Shown here piece by piece: positions 52,545 to 62,288 of a DNA stretch of 64,000 nt. The notes below the pieces were generated by a model that was not told the origin of the DNA, searched no databases, and saw only the letters and a list, made by a program, of their open reading frames with translations. The position numbers and the translations under genes were made by a program. Within the stretch, counting starts at the first letter, position 1. Every line of letters begins with the position of its first letter. Source of the stretch: Ignavibacteria bacterium (lineage in GTDB: Bacteria > Bacteroidota > Ignavibacteria > SZUA-365); the NCBI GenBank assembly GCA_016720835.1, contig JADKJW010000001.1:124001-188000 (forward strand), read 5' to 3'.

Positions 52545-53600
52545 TCAGAAACCGAGGTTGATGGTGAACACGTGGCTTCCGGCGAAGATCTCGCTCATGC
52601 GATACGCATAGTCGAGTCCGATGTTCACATCACCCGAAGCGTAGTTCACGCCCGCGCCGAACGCGCCGCTGTAGATGTAGTCGTTCTTCGACGTGTCGAA
52701 CTCGTCCGTCGGCGCGCCGCCCGGAATGTTCACCGAGCCGCGGAGGAAGAAGAAGTTCTTGAACGCATACTCCGCACCCACGCGGTACTGGTCGGCGAGG
52801 TAGTTGTTGTTTTCGAATGCTCCCGTCATTGTGACGGCATGCAGATCACTGACGGCGGCCGTGTAGGCGAGTCCGATCTCGAGCGAGGTCGGAAGCCCGA
52901 AGCCGGCGGCATCGATCTTGAGCAACTGTGCGGGACGGTTCGTCAGGTTCTCCTTCGCGGAGCGGAGGAGGCCCGGGCCGTCGTATTTCATGTTCGCGCC
53001 GAGGTGTTTCAACGTCACGCCGAGTCCGAGCCCGCGCACGCCGGCGAGGCCGCTGTACTGGACGCCGATATCGAACGCGACACCGGAAGCGGAGACGCGG
53101 TCGATGGTCTCGGAAATGATGTTCGCCGTCACGCCCGCGCGGATACGGTCGGTCAATGCGCGCGAGTAGGTCAGGCCGATGTTGACGAACGTCGGCGAGT
53201 ACGTCGCGAACGATCCGTCCGTGCTGCGCTCGTCGGTCCGTGGGATGTCGCCGAACGAGAGCGATTTGACGGAGAAGGCGAGGTGGCCGAAGCCGGAGAA
53301 GTTCGCGCCGACGGCGAAGTAGGCGACACCGATGTCGCCGATGCTCTTCATCGACGAAAAGGTGGCTTCCGCGCGCGCCGTCGAAGCGGACAGTCCGGCG
53401 GGGTTGAAGTAGATGGCATTGACGCCGGAGATCCCGGCGGTATACGAGCTGCCGAGGGCAATCCCGCGGGCGCCGACCGGGATCAGCAACTGATCCGCAC
53501 TGGCGGTGCCCACGCGATTCCCGCCGCCAGCCAGTGCACTCGCGCCCGCAAGCACGAGCACAACGGCGACGGCGACACATGATTTGAGCGTTGTACGCAT
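52545..53600 (-). CDS. PorV/PorQ-family outer-membrane barrel protein
   Basis: Protein of 351 residues. ATG at 53600 has AAGGAG nine bases upstream and begins a signal peptide (CVAVAVVLVLAGASALA). The family pattern is clear: QLLIPVGARGIALGSSYTA, INAIYFNPAGLSASTARAE and a barrel ending HVFTINLGF with a C-terminal phenylalanine. PorV is the outer-membrane shuttle of the type IX secretion system that carries cargo to the attachment complex; this family also includes paralogues of unknown role. It is the last gene of an operon whose previous gene encodes a T9SS-type cargo, so a dedicated shuttle for that cargo is an attractive inference. Confidence 0.85.
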   Translation of the reverse strand: MRTTLKSCVAVAVVLVLAGASALAGGGNRVGTASADQLLIPVGARGIALGSSYTAGISGVNAIYFNPAGLSASTARAEATFSSMKSIGDIGVAYFAVGANFSGFGHLAFSVKSLSFGDIPRTDERSTDGSFATYSPTFVNIGLTYSRALTDRIRAGVTANIISETIDRVSASGVAFDIGVQYSGLAGVRGLGLGVTLKHLGANMKYDGPGLLRSAKENLTNRPAQLLKIDAAGFGLPTSLEIGLAYTAAVSDLHAVTMTGAFENNNYLADQYRVGAEYAFKNFFFLRGSVNIPGGAPTDEFDTSKNDYIYSGAFGAGVNYASGDVNIGLDYAYRMSEIFAGSHVFTINLGF

Positions 53601-53673
53601 AGTGGTATTCTCCTTCATTATTGTCAATTCAGTCGTCCATTTACGGTGTCTGGAGTGCCATGCCCGGGCCGCA

Positions 53674-56600
53674 TCAGATGCGGTCAAGGTACTGCGTCTC
53701 CGAGACGACGCCGAGTTTCAGAATCTTTTCCACGCCCAGTTCCGGCATGTCGATATGGATGATGTACATGCCGCTGCCGACCGGCAGGTTGTTTTCATTC
53801 AGGAGATCCCAATTCACGAGCTGGCTCGCGTCGTTCTTCTCGAAGGAACGAACGAGCGTGCCGGACACCGTGAAGATTCTGAATTTTGCGTGCTGCGGTA
53901 AATGGTTGAAGGTGACAAACCGCTGGTACTTGTTGAGCTCTTGCGCGTTGGCACCGTAGTACGGATTCGGGAAGACGGTAATCTGCGAGATATCCTGCGC
54001 TGCCACGGCATCCTTGTACGACTGCGGAATCGTGGTGAAGGAGTACTTGTCGTCGCTGGAGAACGGCACGTTCGGGACAACCTTCCACTTGTCGCCTTCG
54101 CGCCAGGGAGTTGAAGTCGGGTAGGTCTGATTGAGGAACGGCCACACCGCAAACAGCACCGGCATGTTCACCGCATCCGCGTTGATCTTGTATGCGGTGT
54201 ACTCGGGGCGCGGATCGACGGTATACGGCAGATCGAGAATGAACAGATACTCGCGGTCTGTGGCGGCAATCGGATCCCACGTGTTGTTCTGAGCGGCGAC
54301 GCCCTTCTGCTCGACGAACGCGAAGGAGAGCTGTGTTTCCGCCGCCGGATTCGTCACGTCCCACACGGTGAACGGACAATCGAAATATCCCTGGAAGGCG
54401 TAGTTCGGTGTCGCTCCGCGTTGGTAGGCGTACCCCTTCGAATGCTTTGCCGGATCCTTGCTGAAGCGCACTTCGATGGTCTTCTTGACGTCGAGCCACG
54501 TCAACGTGCTGCCGAAGAACAGCTCGCCCATCTCCCATTCGGTGTTGTAGGAATACACCGCGGGACCGCCGATCCAGTCGGCGCTGAGGATCTGCTTGTC
54601 AGGATTCGGATACCCAGCGCCGGAGGCGCCGATCATGAAACCGTCGACGACAAAATAGTCGGACGTGAGACCGTTATACTTGGTCGCCTTGTCGACGAGC
54701 TTCGTGCCGGTATTCACGTTCGTCAGGTTCCAGCCAAAGTTCGGGAAGTCGACCGAGTCGGGATCGACGAACACTTTGACCATCCCGGCGGATTCGAACG
54801 TCACCTCGTAGGTATTTCCCGTCAGGAGACTCGGATCGATCACCTGAACATCGATGGAACCCACGGCGGAACCCGCATCGTGCTTTGCCGTGAATTTCTC
54901 GTTGAAGAGCTGCCCGTAGCGCACACCCACCTTGGGGCCCATCGGACGCGCCTCGAGGATGCGCGGAGTCGATTCGAGCTGATGCGGCGGCGGCGCATCC
55001 GGATCCGGATTGTACGAATACGCGGTAACCGCGTAGTAGTACGGCTGATTGTTGACGAGCGGGCGGTCGATGATCAGGTCGCGCGTCAGTTCGATTCTGC
55101 GTTCGATGCCGGCGTCCGTGCCGAACTGCACGGGAAGGGTGACGACGGCGCCGGAGCGATCGTCGATCACTTCGTCAAAAATCGTCGCGATGTTGTCGAC
55201 GAGATCGAAGGTCGCGATGCGCTTGGCTTCGGAGATCGTGGAACTCTTCGAGGGGAACTGATAGACATTGTATCCCTGGAAGGTGTAGCCGCGATCGCTG
55301 AACTTCTCGGTGGCGAGCGCGGATTTCGGATCGCCCCAGTTCAGGACGATGGTGCCCGGCTGCTGCGAGATCTTGAGATTCGGCGTCGGCGGGGCCTTCG
55401 GCAGATCGAAGTTGTTGTCGAACGCCAGCTGGGCGAAACGATCGTAGTACTTCAGCACCTGGAGGCTCGAGAGGCGATCGGAACCGCGGCCGACAATGGT
55501 CGCAACCACGATTTCCTGCTCGTCTCCCTGCGCGAGGGTGAACGGTCCCGCGGTCATCAGGAAACGACGGTCGCCCGGCGACTGGAGGATGCCGTCGACC
55601 CATCCGGTCTTGGTGATGGGATCGCCGGCGAGACACACCTTCGCCTGCAGCTGCGTCGTCGGATCGACAAACGGGGCACCGGAATAGAGCAGGCTGCGCA
55701 TGTAGTTGTACATCTGGGTCGAGCCTTTCGGCACGCCGAGATCCGGATCGACATACACGCCGTCGCCGTTGATGTAGTACGCGAAGGAACTCACGCCGAG
55801 GTTCTTGTACCCGGGACGCGTTCCGAAATTGTAGCGCGCAACGTCGCCGGGATCGCCCGGGACGATCGGACCCTGGAAGAAGTCGTACCCGGCCGCGGGC
55901 GGAACGCCGTAGATGCCGTCCTTCGCGAAGCCGTTGTAGATGTAGCCCAGCACCAGCGAGGTGTCGATCCCGCAGAGATCGTCGTTCGCGTCGCCGAGAT
56001 CGGGATCCGACCACTTGGCCAGGTAGGCGTTGTCATAGGAATTGGTGCCCTTGTTCTTCACCGTGTACTTGGTGAAGATCATGTTGCCGAGCGGGCCGTT
56101 CTGGTCGTAGCCCCACACGAGGGTCTGCACTTCGAGACCGATCGGCGAGGTTCCGTAGAGGTTGCTGGTCTTGCCGGGATCGAGGTCGTTGCTGATGAAC
56201 CACAGCACCTCGTCGCCGACGAAAAACGGAGTATCAGATCCGGATTTCTCGTTGTCGGCGAGCCAGTCGTCGAAATTCGGCTCGTAGATGCCGTTCGCGT
56301 TCTTGTCCGTCCACGGGGCACCGTCGCCGACCGGCCAGTTGTTGAAATCGGCCTTGAGGCGTGCCTGTTCGTCGGGCGTCAAGCGCGCGTACGTCTCGGG
56401 CGAGGCCTTACGGACCTTGTAGATTTTATAGCGCGGATCAGCGGCATCGGCGGCTTGGCCGTCGGCCTTGATCGGGCCCGCCTGGAGGCCGTACCGGTAG
56501 GTGGCGCCGCCGACGCGGACCTCACCCTGCACCGTGCCGCCCCAGATGAGACCGTCGGTGAAGATCGCATATTTCGCGCTGCCTCTCGGCCATTCGAGAC

Positions 56601-56814
56601 CGGAAGCGTCGGTGCTGGGATTGTGCGCGGTCGACCCGTTGTTTCCGATCCACATCAGGATGTTGTTGATGCCGATGAAATCGTACTTGTCGTTCGCGGT
56701 GGTCTTGGCCATCCCCTTCTGCTTTTCGTCTCCGCCCGGATACTGGCCCGCGACGGCGGCAGCCGAGTATCCCAGAAGAAGCAGCAGCAGGAACGTATTG
56801 CTGAGTTTTTTCAT
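53674..56814 (-). CDS. Large secreted protein with fibronectin-like region and T9SS-type C terminus
   Basis: Protein of 1046 residues. ATG at 56814 has AAGGAG upstream and starts a signal peptide (LSNTFLLLLLLGYSAAAVAG). The N-terminal half is unrecognised but has conserved phrases of a Bacteroidota-type family (IGINNILMWIGNNGSTAHNP, LIWGGTVQGEVRVGGATYRY, NANGIYEPNFDDWLADNE with calcium-type DxNxDG-like loops). Around residue 510 begins a fibronectin type III-like stretch (LNWGDPKSALATEKFSDRGY, PYYYAVTAYSYNPDPDAPPP). The final 90 residues (ITVFPNPYYGANAQELNKY to the end) are a variant T9SS sorting domain with PNPYYG in place of PNPFNP. It lies between a TonB receptor and a PorV-like gene. Confidence 0.82.
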   Translation of the reverse strand: MKKLSNTFLLLLLLGYSAAAVAGQYPGGDEKQKGMAKTTANDKYDFIGINNILMWIGNNGSTAHNPSTDASGLEWPRGSAKYAIFTDGLIWGGTVQGEVRVGGATYRYGLQAGPIKADGQAADAADPRYKIYKVRKASPETYARLTPDEQARLKADFNNWPVGDGAPWTDKNANGIYEPNFDDWLADNEKSGSDTPFFVGDEVLWFISNDLDPGKTSNLYGTSPIGLEVQTLVWGYDQNGPLGNMIFTKYTVKNKGTNSYDNAYLAKWSDPDLGDANDDLCGIDTSLVLGYIYNGFAKDGIYGVPPAAGYDFFQGPIVPGDPGDVARYNFGTRPGYKNLGVSSFAYYINGDGVYVDPDLGVPKGSTQMYNYMRSLLYSGAPFVDPTTQLQAKVCLAGDPITKTGWVDGILQSPGDRRFLMTAGPFTLAQGDEQEIVVATIVGRGSDRLSSLQVLKYYDRFAQLAFDNNFDLPKAPPTPNLKISQQPGTIVLNWGDPKSALATEKFSDRGYTFQGYNVYQFPSKSSTISEAKRIATFDLVDNIATIFDEVIDDRSGAVVTLPVQFGTDAGIERRIELTRDLIIDRPLVNNQPYYYAVTAYSYNPDPDAPPPHQLESTPRILEARPMGPKVGVRYGQLFNEKFTAKHDAGSAVGSIDVQVIDPSLLTGNTYEVTFESAGMVKVFVDPDSVDFPNFGWNLTNVNTGTKLVDKATKYNGLTSDYFVVDGFMIGASGAGYPNPDKQILSADWIGGPAVYSYNTEWEMGELFFGSTLTWLDVKKTIEVRFSKDPAKHSKGYAYQRGATPNYAFQGYFDCPFTVWDVTNPAAETQLSFAFVEQKGVAAQNNTWDPIAATDREYLFILDLPYTVDPRPEYTAYKINADAVNMPVLFAVWPFLNQTYPTSTPWREGDKWKVVPNVPFSSDDKYSFTTIPQSYKDAVAAQDISQITVFPNPYYGANAQELNKYQRFVTFNHLPQHAKFRIFTVSGTLVRSFEKNDASQLVNWDLLNENNLPVGSGMYIIHIDMPELGVEKILKLGVVSETQYLDRI

Positions 56815-56872
56815 GCCTACTCTCCTTAAATATTTCGTTGCGTTCTCTGACATCTTCAATCGTTCCGAGGGA

Positions 56873-59800
56873 TCAGAAATCAATTCTGACACCGAGGTAC
56901 ATCTGCCGCGGACCGCTGAACGTGCCGGCGTTCATGATGCTCATCTGGTAGTAGTAATCGGCATAGAGCTGACGGTAGATGTCGCCGTATGCGGCGTACG
57001 TCTTCAGGTAGTTCTGGCCTTCCTCGGTGCTGAGGTAGCCGTTGTCGTCAGCCGCGCCGGACGTGAAGAACGCGCCCGTCTGTGTGCGGATGTTGAGCAG
57101 GTTGAGTACCCGGGCGTAGAAATTGAAATCGAGACCGGCGATGTTGACGGTCTTGTCGATGCGCGCATCCACGTTGAACACCCACGGGGTGTGCGACGTG
57201 TTGAGCGCCTCGACCGGCTGGCGGCGGTTTCCGAAGCTGAACTCGTCCACGCGGGTATAGACGCTGCCGCTGTTGAACGCGAAGAGCAGGTTGATACCGA
57301 CGCGCTCGAGGAATCGGATGCCCGCGATATCGGGGCCGTCATCCTTGCCGAAACGGTAGTCGATGTTCAAAGAACCGCGATGAGTCTGATCGAAGTCGAG
57401 AGGCTGTGTGTATTTCGGGAGATACGGCTGCTCGGTCGGGGACTGCCAGATGGCATAGAACGAACCCGAGGGTGACGAGCCTGTGCCGCGCGCGTCGGAG
57501 TAGGTGTAATCGACGGACGCGGTGATGCGATCCACGCGGCGAAGATCCAGTTTCAGCTGGACGCCGGATGTGGTGGCGAAATCGCCGTTCACCCAGCTGT
57601 AATAGGCGAGATGCTGCGCACCCGGGATTGCCGTCACCTGCTGCATCTGAATCTGATCGCGGATGTCCTTGTAGAAGGCGCCGATGTCGAACGCGAAGAA
57701 CTCGCCGATCTGCTGACGGAAACCGAAATCGTACTGCGTGGTGCGCTCCGGCTGCAGGCCGTAGCCCACCGGAGTGGAGATCGCGTACCCGCCGCGAATC
57801 TGGCTTGCGCTGACCGCGTTGCCGAGATACACATCGCGGAGACGGGACTGCTGCACGAAGGTGCCGTACTGCGCGTAGAACACGGTCGCATCGGTCACGG
57901 GGAAGGAGAAGCCGAGGCGCGGGCTCACCGTCGCCGAGGCGTTGACGTCACGCATGAATTCCGGATCGAGGTTGCCATCGGGGGTGAAGCGCACGTTGTG
58001 CTTGTCGACGAATTCCTTCGACGCGGTGTTGATGTAGTCGTAGCGCAGACCAACATTGATGACGAGATCCTCGAGTTCGATCTTGTCCAATGCGTAGAAC
58101 GACGCGAACACGGGCTCTTTCGGGCCGTCGAAGCCGGTGTCGAGTTTCTTGCCCCACTGGTCGTAGCCGTAGTACTGCGAGGCGGCATTGACCGCGATCT
58201 GTTGTTCGGTCGCGTCCGGATTCCTCTTGATGAACGACCACAGCGTGCTTGCACTGATGCCGAAGCTGCGGATGGTGTACTTGGTCGCCTCGCCGCCCAC
58301 CTTGATTTCATGGGTGCGGCCGATCTGATGCACGAGGTTGATCTTGCCACCGATCGAGTTGTACCGGGTCTTGCTGTATCCGGCAAGCGGCGTGCCGTAC
58401 GGGAAGTAGTTGTCGCCGAAGAGCTGCACCGGAAGCGGCGTCTGATCGTTCGCGCGGAACTGGTAGCCGTACTGCGCATTCGCGATGGAATCGCCGTAGG
58501 AGATGTAATTGTGGCCCAGATCCGGATCGTAGCCGATGCCGAAGCTGCCGAAGTAATTCAGGTAGATTTCATAGAACGTCGTGTTGCTCAGCAGATGCGT
58601 CATTTTGAGGTTGCCGGCGTAGTTCTCCGACTCGCTCTTCGAGGCGCGGCGCTCGGAACTGAGGGTGGTGACGCCCGCGCCTCCGCGACCGGTTCCGTAA
58701 GTATAGGAACCACCGGCACGCACGTTGATCGGCGACAAATCGAAGGTCAGGTTGCCGTTCAACGAATAGCTCTGGCTTGCGGAGTTGGCGATATAGCCGC
58801 CGGGATAGGACACATCGTACTTCTGGGCGAAGGAACCGAGGGTCGGATCGAAGATGCCGATCTTGTCCTGTTCTTCCTTCGGAAGCAGGTTGTGTGCCGG
58901 GGTCTGGCGAAGCAGGTCGTCGTATTTCTTCGTCAGGTCGATTTCCTTCCGGGAGATGCCGCCGGACCGCACGAAGCTGTTCTCGCCGGCCAGGAAGAAT
59001 TTCACCGGTCCGACGATCGGACCGCCGACGGTCATGGTGTAGACGCTGGTGCCCGTGCTGTAGGAGCCGAGGGCCTTGTCGCGGGAAAGGATGCGGCTTG
59101 CGGTGGGCACGTTTGGATCGTACATGCTCGGCTGCTTGGTGTAATCCCAGCCGGTCCAGTAGAACGCGTCCGTGTACGCTTCGAAGCCGACCTGCAGCTT
59201 GCGACCGCCCGAGCGGGTGGTGGTGCTGATCAGTCCGCCGTTGGCGCCGCCAAACTCGGCAGAGTAGCCGCCCGCCTGGAAGCTCACTTCGGCGATTGAA
59301 TTCTGGATGACGGAGAGGGCGCGGCCGCCGGACAGCGGGTTGTTGACGTACACGCCGTCCACCACGTAGCCCGTCGCATCGCCGCGGCTGCCGCGGACGT
59401 ACACCGTGCTGCCGCTTGTGACGACACCGGCCTGCAGTGCCACGATGGATTCCACGCCGCGGACCGGCAGGTTTTCGATGTCTTCCGCGGTGACGGTGGA
59501 TTTGCTGTTGGTCACGTTCTTGTCGACCATCGGGCGCTCGGCGATGGTGATGACCTCACCGACCTTGAACGCTTCCGACGGAAGTTGAAAATCTCTCGTG
59601 GTGGTTTCACCGCTCTTCACGAGGATTTCGCGAATCGTAATTTTCTGGTACCCGACGTACGAACCCTCGAGGGTCAGCTTGCCGATCGGGACGTTGAGAA
59701 TGACGTACTCGCCGTTGATGTTGGTTGTCGCGCCACGGGAGGCGCCTTCGATCTTGATGTTCGCGCCGATGAGGGGCTCACCGGTTTCCTTGTCTGTCAC

Positions 59801-59887
59801 CTTTCCCGCGATTTTACCTGTCTGGGCCATGAGGGCCAACGGGAGCACGGCAAAAAAGAGGACGGCAATCAGAATCCGTTTGTGCAT
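56873..59887 (-). CDS. TonB-dependent receptor with carboxypeptidase-regulatory-like domain
   Basis: Outer-membrane protein of 1004 residues. ATG at 59887 follows GGAGGAT. Signal peptide (ILIAVLFFAVLPLALMAQ), then a CarboxypepD_reg-like domain (GKIAGKVTDKETGEPLIGAN) and a plug (ENLPVRGVESIVALQAGVVT, GSTVYVRGSRGDATGYVVDG, ISEVSFQ-type strand). A long barrel follows, ending RQMYLGVRIDF with terminal Phe. The plug is typical of the SusC/oar-like receptors common in this lineage. Substrate unknown. It is 58 nt upstream of the large T9SS cargo gene and 123 nt downstream of the DUF4397-like lipoprotein, all on the minus strand. Confidence 0.92.
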   Translation of the reverse strand: MHKRILIAVLFFAVLPLALMAQTGKIAGKVTDKETGEPLIGANIKIEGASRGATTNINGEYVILNVPIGKLTLEGSYVGYQKITIREILVKSGETTTRDFQLPSEAFKVGEVITIAERPMVDKNVTNSKSTVTAEDIENLPVRGVESIVALQAGVVTSGSTVYVRGSRGDATGYVVDGVYVNNPLSGGRALSVIQNSIAEVSFQAGGYSAEFGGANGGLISTTTRSGGRKLQVGFEAYTDAFYWTGWDYTKQPSMYDPNVPTASRILSRDKALGSYSTGTSVYTMTVGGPIVGPVKFFLAGENSFVRSGGISRKEIDLTKKYDDLLRQTPAHNLLPKEEQDKIGIFDPTLGSFAQKYDVSYPGGYIANSASQSYSLNGNLTFDLSPINVRAGGSYTYGTGRGGAGVTTLSSERRASKSESENYAGNLKMTHLLSNTTFYEIYLNYFGSFGIGYDPDLGHNYISYGDSIANAQYGYQFRANDQTPLPVQLFGDNYFPYGTPLAGYSKTRYNSIGGKINLVHQIGRTHEIKVGGEATKYTIRSFGISASTLWSFIKRNPDATEQQIAVNAASQYYGYDQWGKKLDTGFDGPKEPVFASFYALDKIELEDLVINVGLRYDYINTASKEFVDKHNVRFTPDGNLDPEFMRDVNASATVSPRLGFSFPVTDATVFYAQYGTFVQQSRLRDVYLGNAVSASQIRGGYAISTPVGYGLQPERTTQYDFGFRQQIGEFFAFDIGAFYKDIRDQIQMQQVTAIPGAQHLAYYSWVNGDFATTSGVQLKLDLRRVDRITASVDYTYSDARGTGSSPSGSFYAIWQSPTEQPYLPKYTQPLDFDQTHRGSLNIDYRFGKDDGPDIAGIRFLERVGINLLFAFNSGSVYTRVDEFSFGNRRQPVEALNTSHTPWVFNVDARIDKTVNIAGLDFNFYARVLNLLNIRTQTGAFFTSGAADDNGYLSTEEGQNYLKTYAAYGDIYRQLYADYYYQMSIMNAGTFSGPRQMYLGVRIDF

Positions 59888-60010
59888 AATATCCTCCTGC
59901 AACTTGAGTATTTCTTTGTACGGGTATGATGGGTGCCGAGTGGAAAGAGCCTTCGATGCTCCGCATCACGGAGCGATCGGACCGCGGCTCCTCCGCCGCT
60001 CATCGAACGA

Positions 60011-60727
60011 TCAGACCGGATCGTCGACGAGGGTCAGAACTTCCGGACTCGCGAGGGTACCCACCACGATGAAGGAATACCTCTTTTTCGGTTCGAGGGT
60101 GAAATCGAGGGTCTTCATCTCATCGCCGGTTGCCGTGACGATGAAAAACTTGTATGCACCCTGGATGACTGGCGTGTACGGAGACAGTGTGAAGACGCCG
60201 ACCGGGCCGACGACCGTGGGGCCGCTGGCAGTCTCTTTCACCAGCTTGATCGGGTTTGCGCCGGAGTTGACATTGATGAGCTTCACACTCGAGCTGTCGC
60301 CGAGAGCGGTCCATTCGTCCGCATACGTGAAGCGCTCCTGCGTGAGGAGCAAAGCCCAATCTCCATCCCCGTCGAAAAACACCGCCGTCATCTTCATGAA
60401 TGAACGGAAAGTCACGAGGCGGCGGTATACCGCCTGCGACGTGTCCGACGAGCCGGCCGGCACGAGGCGGACGAATCGATTTCCCGCCTTGATTTTCGCA
60501 TCGTAGGCGCTGACGGACTTGTACGTCGCATTGCTGACGATCTTGTCGCCATCCAGCCAGATGTCAACGGCGGGCTTGCCTTCGAATGCGACAACAAAAC
60601 GCACGGAGCATTCCATGCGGGGCGGGGCGGGCGGGTTCGGTTCGTCGACGCAACCCGCGAGATAGACTCCGACAGCGGTCAGGATGATTCCGAGCAACCC
60701 AGCTTTGCGAATCAGCTTTTGTTGCAT
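60011..60727 (-). CDS. DUF4397-like lipoprotein
   Basis: Lipoprotein of 238 residues. ATG at 60727 has AAGGAGGAC upstream. The signal peptide (LLGIILTAVGVYLAGC) ends in a lipobox. The mature part begins with a Pro-rich linker (VDEPNPPAPPRMECS) and then two beta modules of the DUF4397 type: VRFVVAFEGKPAVDIWLDGD and VKLINVNSGANPIKLVKETA. Members are periplasmic or surface lipoproteins of unknown function. It appears to head the operon that continues with the TonB receptor, the large T9SS protein and the PorV-like gene. Confidence 0.78.
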   Translation of the reverse strand: MQQKLIRKAGLLGIILTAVGVYLAGCVDEPNPPAPPRMECSVRFVVAFEGKPAVDIWLDGDKIVSNATYKSVSAYDAKIKAGNRFVRLVPAGSSDTSQAVYRRLVTFRSFMKMTAVFFDGDGDWALLLTQERFTYADEWTALGDSSSVKLINVNSGANPIKLVKETASGPTVVGPVGVFTLSPYTPVIQGAYKFFIVTATGDEMKTLDFTLEPKKRYSFIVVGTLASPEVLTLVDDPV

Positions 60728-61136
60728 ATCGTCCTCCTTGGTGAATGGGGTGAAAAGTGGTGCAGAAACGTCCAACGACAATCCTATTCCAAAAGACGTT
60801 TTATTCGGTCAAGATATGACACCGCGTGTGTCTCAACAGCAGGCGATGATGCGAGGGGAGAAGTTTTGAGAGGTTTCTGGTCGGTCAGCTTGGAGAACAT
60901 ACAATGACCTTGGAAAAAATGCAATACGCCGGTACCATTGGAAGCGCTTTCATTCATAAGGACCCGCTCGTTCTTCGCCCCGCGCGGCAAGCAAAAAACG
61001 AACGCAAATTTTGGTATTTCATGCTGGCTTCAGGCGATGCAGCTTTCGCCTATGATAGGAGACACAGCAAAAGGAAAATGGTAACACCGGACCATCCATG
61101 CGGGACCTCCCTCTCCCATTCCCGGGAGCGGCACCC
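60728..61136. other. Intergenic region upstream of the outer-membrane operon
   Basis: About 410 bp. A weak minus-strand promoter may be TTGACC near 60811-60816 with an AATAGG-type -10 about 18 bp on. No gene: an open frame at 60904-61140 has no ribosome site or similarity I recognise. Confidence 0.45.
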
Positions 61137-61165
61137 TTGACATTGATGATACCAACCGTTATATT
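61137..61165 (+). promoter_or_regulatory. Consensus sigma70 promoter of tRNA-Asn
   Basis: TTGACA (61137-61142), 17 bp, TATATT (61160-61165), 17 nt before the tRNA. The -35 is a perfect consensus and the -10 has one mismatch. Confidence 0.85.
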
Positions 61166-61182
61166 TCATGTCTCACATACTT

Positions 61183-61254
<72 letters not shown>

Positions 61255-61259
61255 CAGAC

Positions 61260-61283
61260 AAGGCCCGCCGCACGGCGGGCCTT
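61260..61283 (+). terminator. Terminator-like hairpin after tRNA-Asn
   Basis: AAGGCCCGCCG-CA-CGGCGGGCCTT, 11-bp stem, followed by GCGCGTTTTC with a weak T-run. Confidence 0.6.
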
Positions 61284-61372
61284 GCGCGTTTTCGCCTGCC
61301 CGCCTGAAACCGGGTTCCCCGGCCGGGAATCGCGACACATTCCACACACTCCCAGTATACGCAGGAAAAGCC

Positions 61373-62035
61373 ATGGACGACGCTCGTGTTGGAGTACTCC
61401 CTTTTGATCGTGGGCCTGTAGAGACGATCGGGTACCTCGTCGTCGACCTTCGCAGCGGCATGGCCCTCGTCATCGACGTCCCGTTTCAGAGCGCCGGCGA
61501 CATCCTTGCGACACTCGCAGAGCATGGATGGAAATTGACCGCGATCGCGATCACGCACGGGCACTGGGACCACACCGGAGATGCCGCCAGCCTCGCGGGA
61601 GCGACAGGTGCGCCCGTGTCCATTCACCGCCTCGACGAGGCCATGCTCGTCACGCCGCAGAGTTATGGATTCGCCCTGCCCTTTCCGTTGCGCGGGATGA
61701 CTCCGGACAGATTGTTGGAGCATGGGGATGTTCTCGCCTGCGGTTCGCTGCGCTTCGAGGTCCTTCACGTGCCGGGTCACACGCCAGGGCATGTCGCACT
61801 CTTCGAGCGCTCGGAAGGGATTCTTTTCACCGGGGATGTCCTCTTTCGCGGCAGCATCGGCAGAACGGATCTGCCGGGGGGGTCTTACGATGTGCTTCTT
61901 GATTCGATTGTCACTCAGATCCTTCCCCTCCCTGAAGAAACGAGAGCATATCCCGGGCATGGGAGCGACACTTCCATCGGTCGGGAACGGAAGAACAATC
62001 CGTATATCCTGGACTACCTCGATCATTTCGAATGA
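61373..62035 (+). CDS. MBL-fold metallo-hydrolase (glyoxalase II-like)
   Basis: Protein of 220 residues. The binuclear zinc motif THGHWDHTGD (HxHxDH) is at about residue 63. Further ligands are H in VPGHTPGHVALFE, D in LFTGDVLFRGSIGRTDLPGG and H in YPGHGSDTSIG. This set is typical of the glyoxalase II/persulfide-dioxygenase/RNA-free MBL hydrolase group used for thioesters. No signal peptide, so cytoplasmic. The exact substrate cannot be set. It lies between two tRNA genes, with no operon partners. Confidence 0.87.
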   Translation: MDDARVGVLPFDRGPVETIGYLVVDLRSGMALVIDVPFQSAGDILATLAEHGWKLTAIAITHGHWDHTGDAASLAGATGAPVSIHRLDEAMLVTPQSYGFALPFPLRGMTPDRLLEHGDVLACGSLRFEVLHVPGHTPGHVALFERSEGILFTGDVLFRGSIGRTDLPGGSYDVLLDSIVTQILPLPEETRAYPGHGSDTSIGRERKNNPYILDYLDHFE

Positions 62036-62135
62036 TCATAGACCGTACGTGAGGACATCGGATGAGCTGGATCGGGCAAATGCCCCTCGATTTCAAGAAG
62101 TCGAATCCTTACTATACTTGTCGGCTGAATCGGCA

Positions 62136-62164
62136 TTGTTTTTTTCAACGGATGCGGCTATCTT
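62136..62164 (+). promoter_or_regulatory. Candidate sigma70 promoter of tRNA-Arg
   Basis: TTGTTT (62136-62141), 17 bp, TATCTT (62159-62164), 11 nt before the tRNA. Confidence 0.6.
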
Positions 62165-62175
62165 TGTGATTCGAT

Positions 62176-62252
62176 GCGCCTGTAGCTCAATTGGATAGAG
62201 CGTTGGCCTCCGAAGCCAAAGGTTGAGGGTTCGATTCCCCCCGGGCGTACCA
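62176..62252 (+). tRNA. tRNA-Arg (CCG)
   Basis: Complete cloverleaf: acceptor GCGCCTG/CGGGCGT, D-arm GCTCAATTGGATAGAGC, anticodon CCG at 62210-62212 in loop CTCCGAA, T-arm GAGGGTTCGATTCCCCC. The 3' CCA is encoded (62250-62252), unlike tRNA-Asn. Confidence 0.96.
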
Positions 62253-62288
62253 GCGTCGTTGTCCCAATATCTTTCCTGGAGAATACGA

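Noticed and set aside
54421..56829. Plus-strand open frame of 802 codons
   Set aside because: Antisense to the large T9SS cargo gene, with shadow-type composition.
60904..61140. Plus-strand 78-codon frame upstream of tRNA-Asn
   Set aside because: No ribosome site, no recognisable domain, and it runs into the tRNA promoter.
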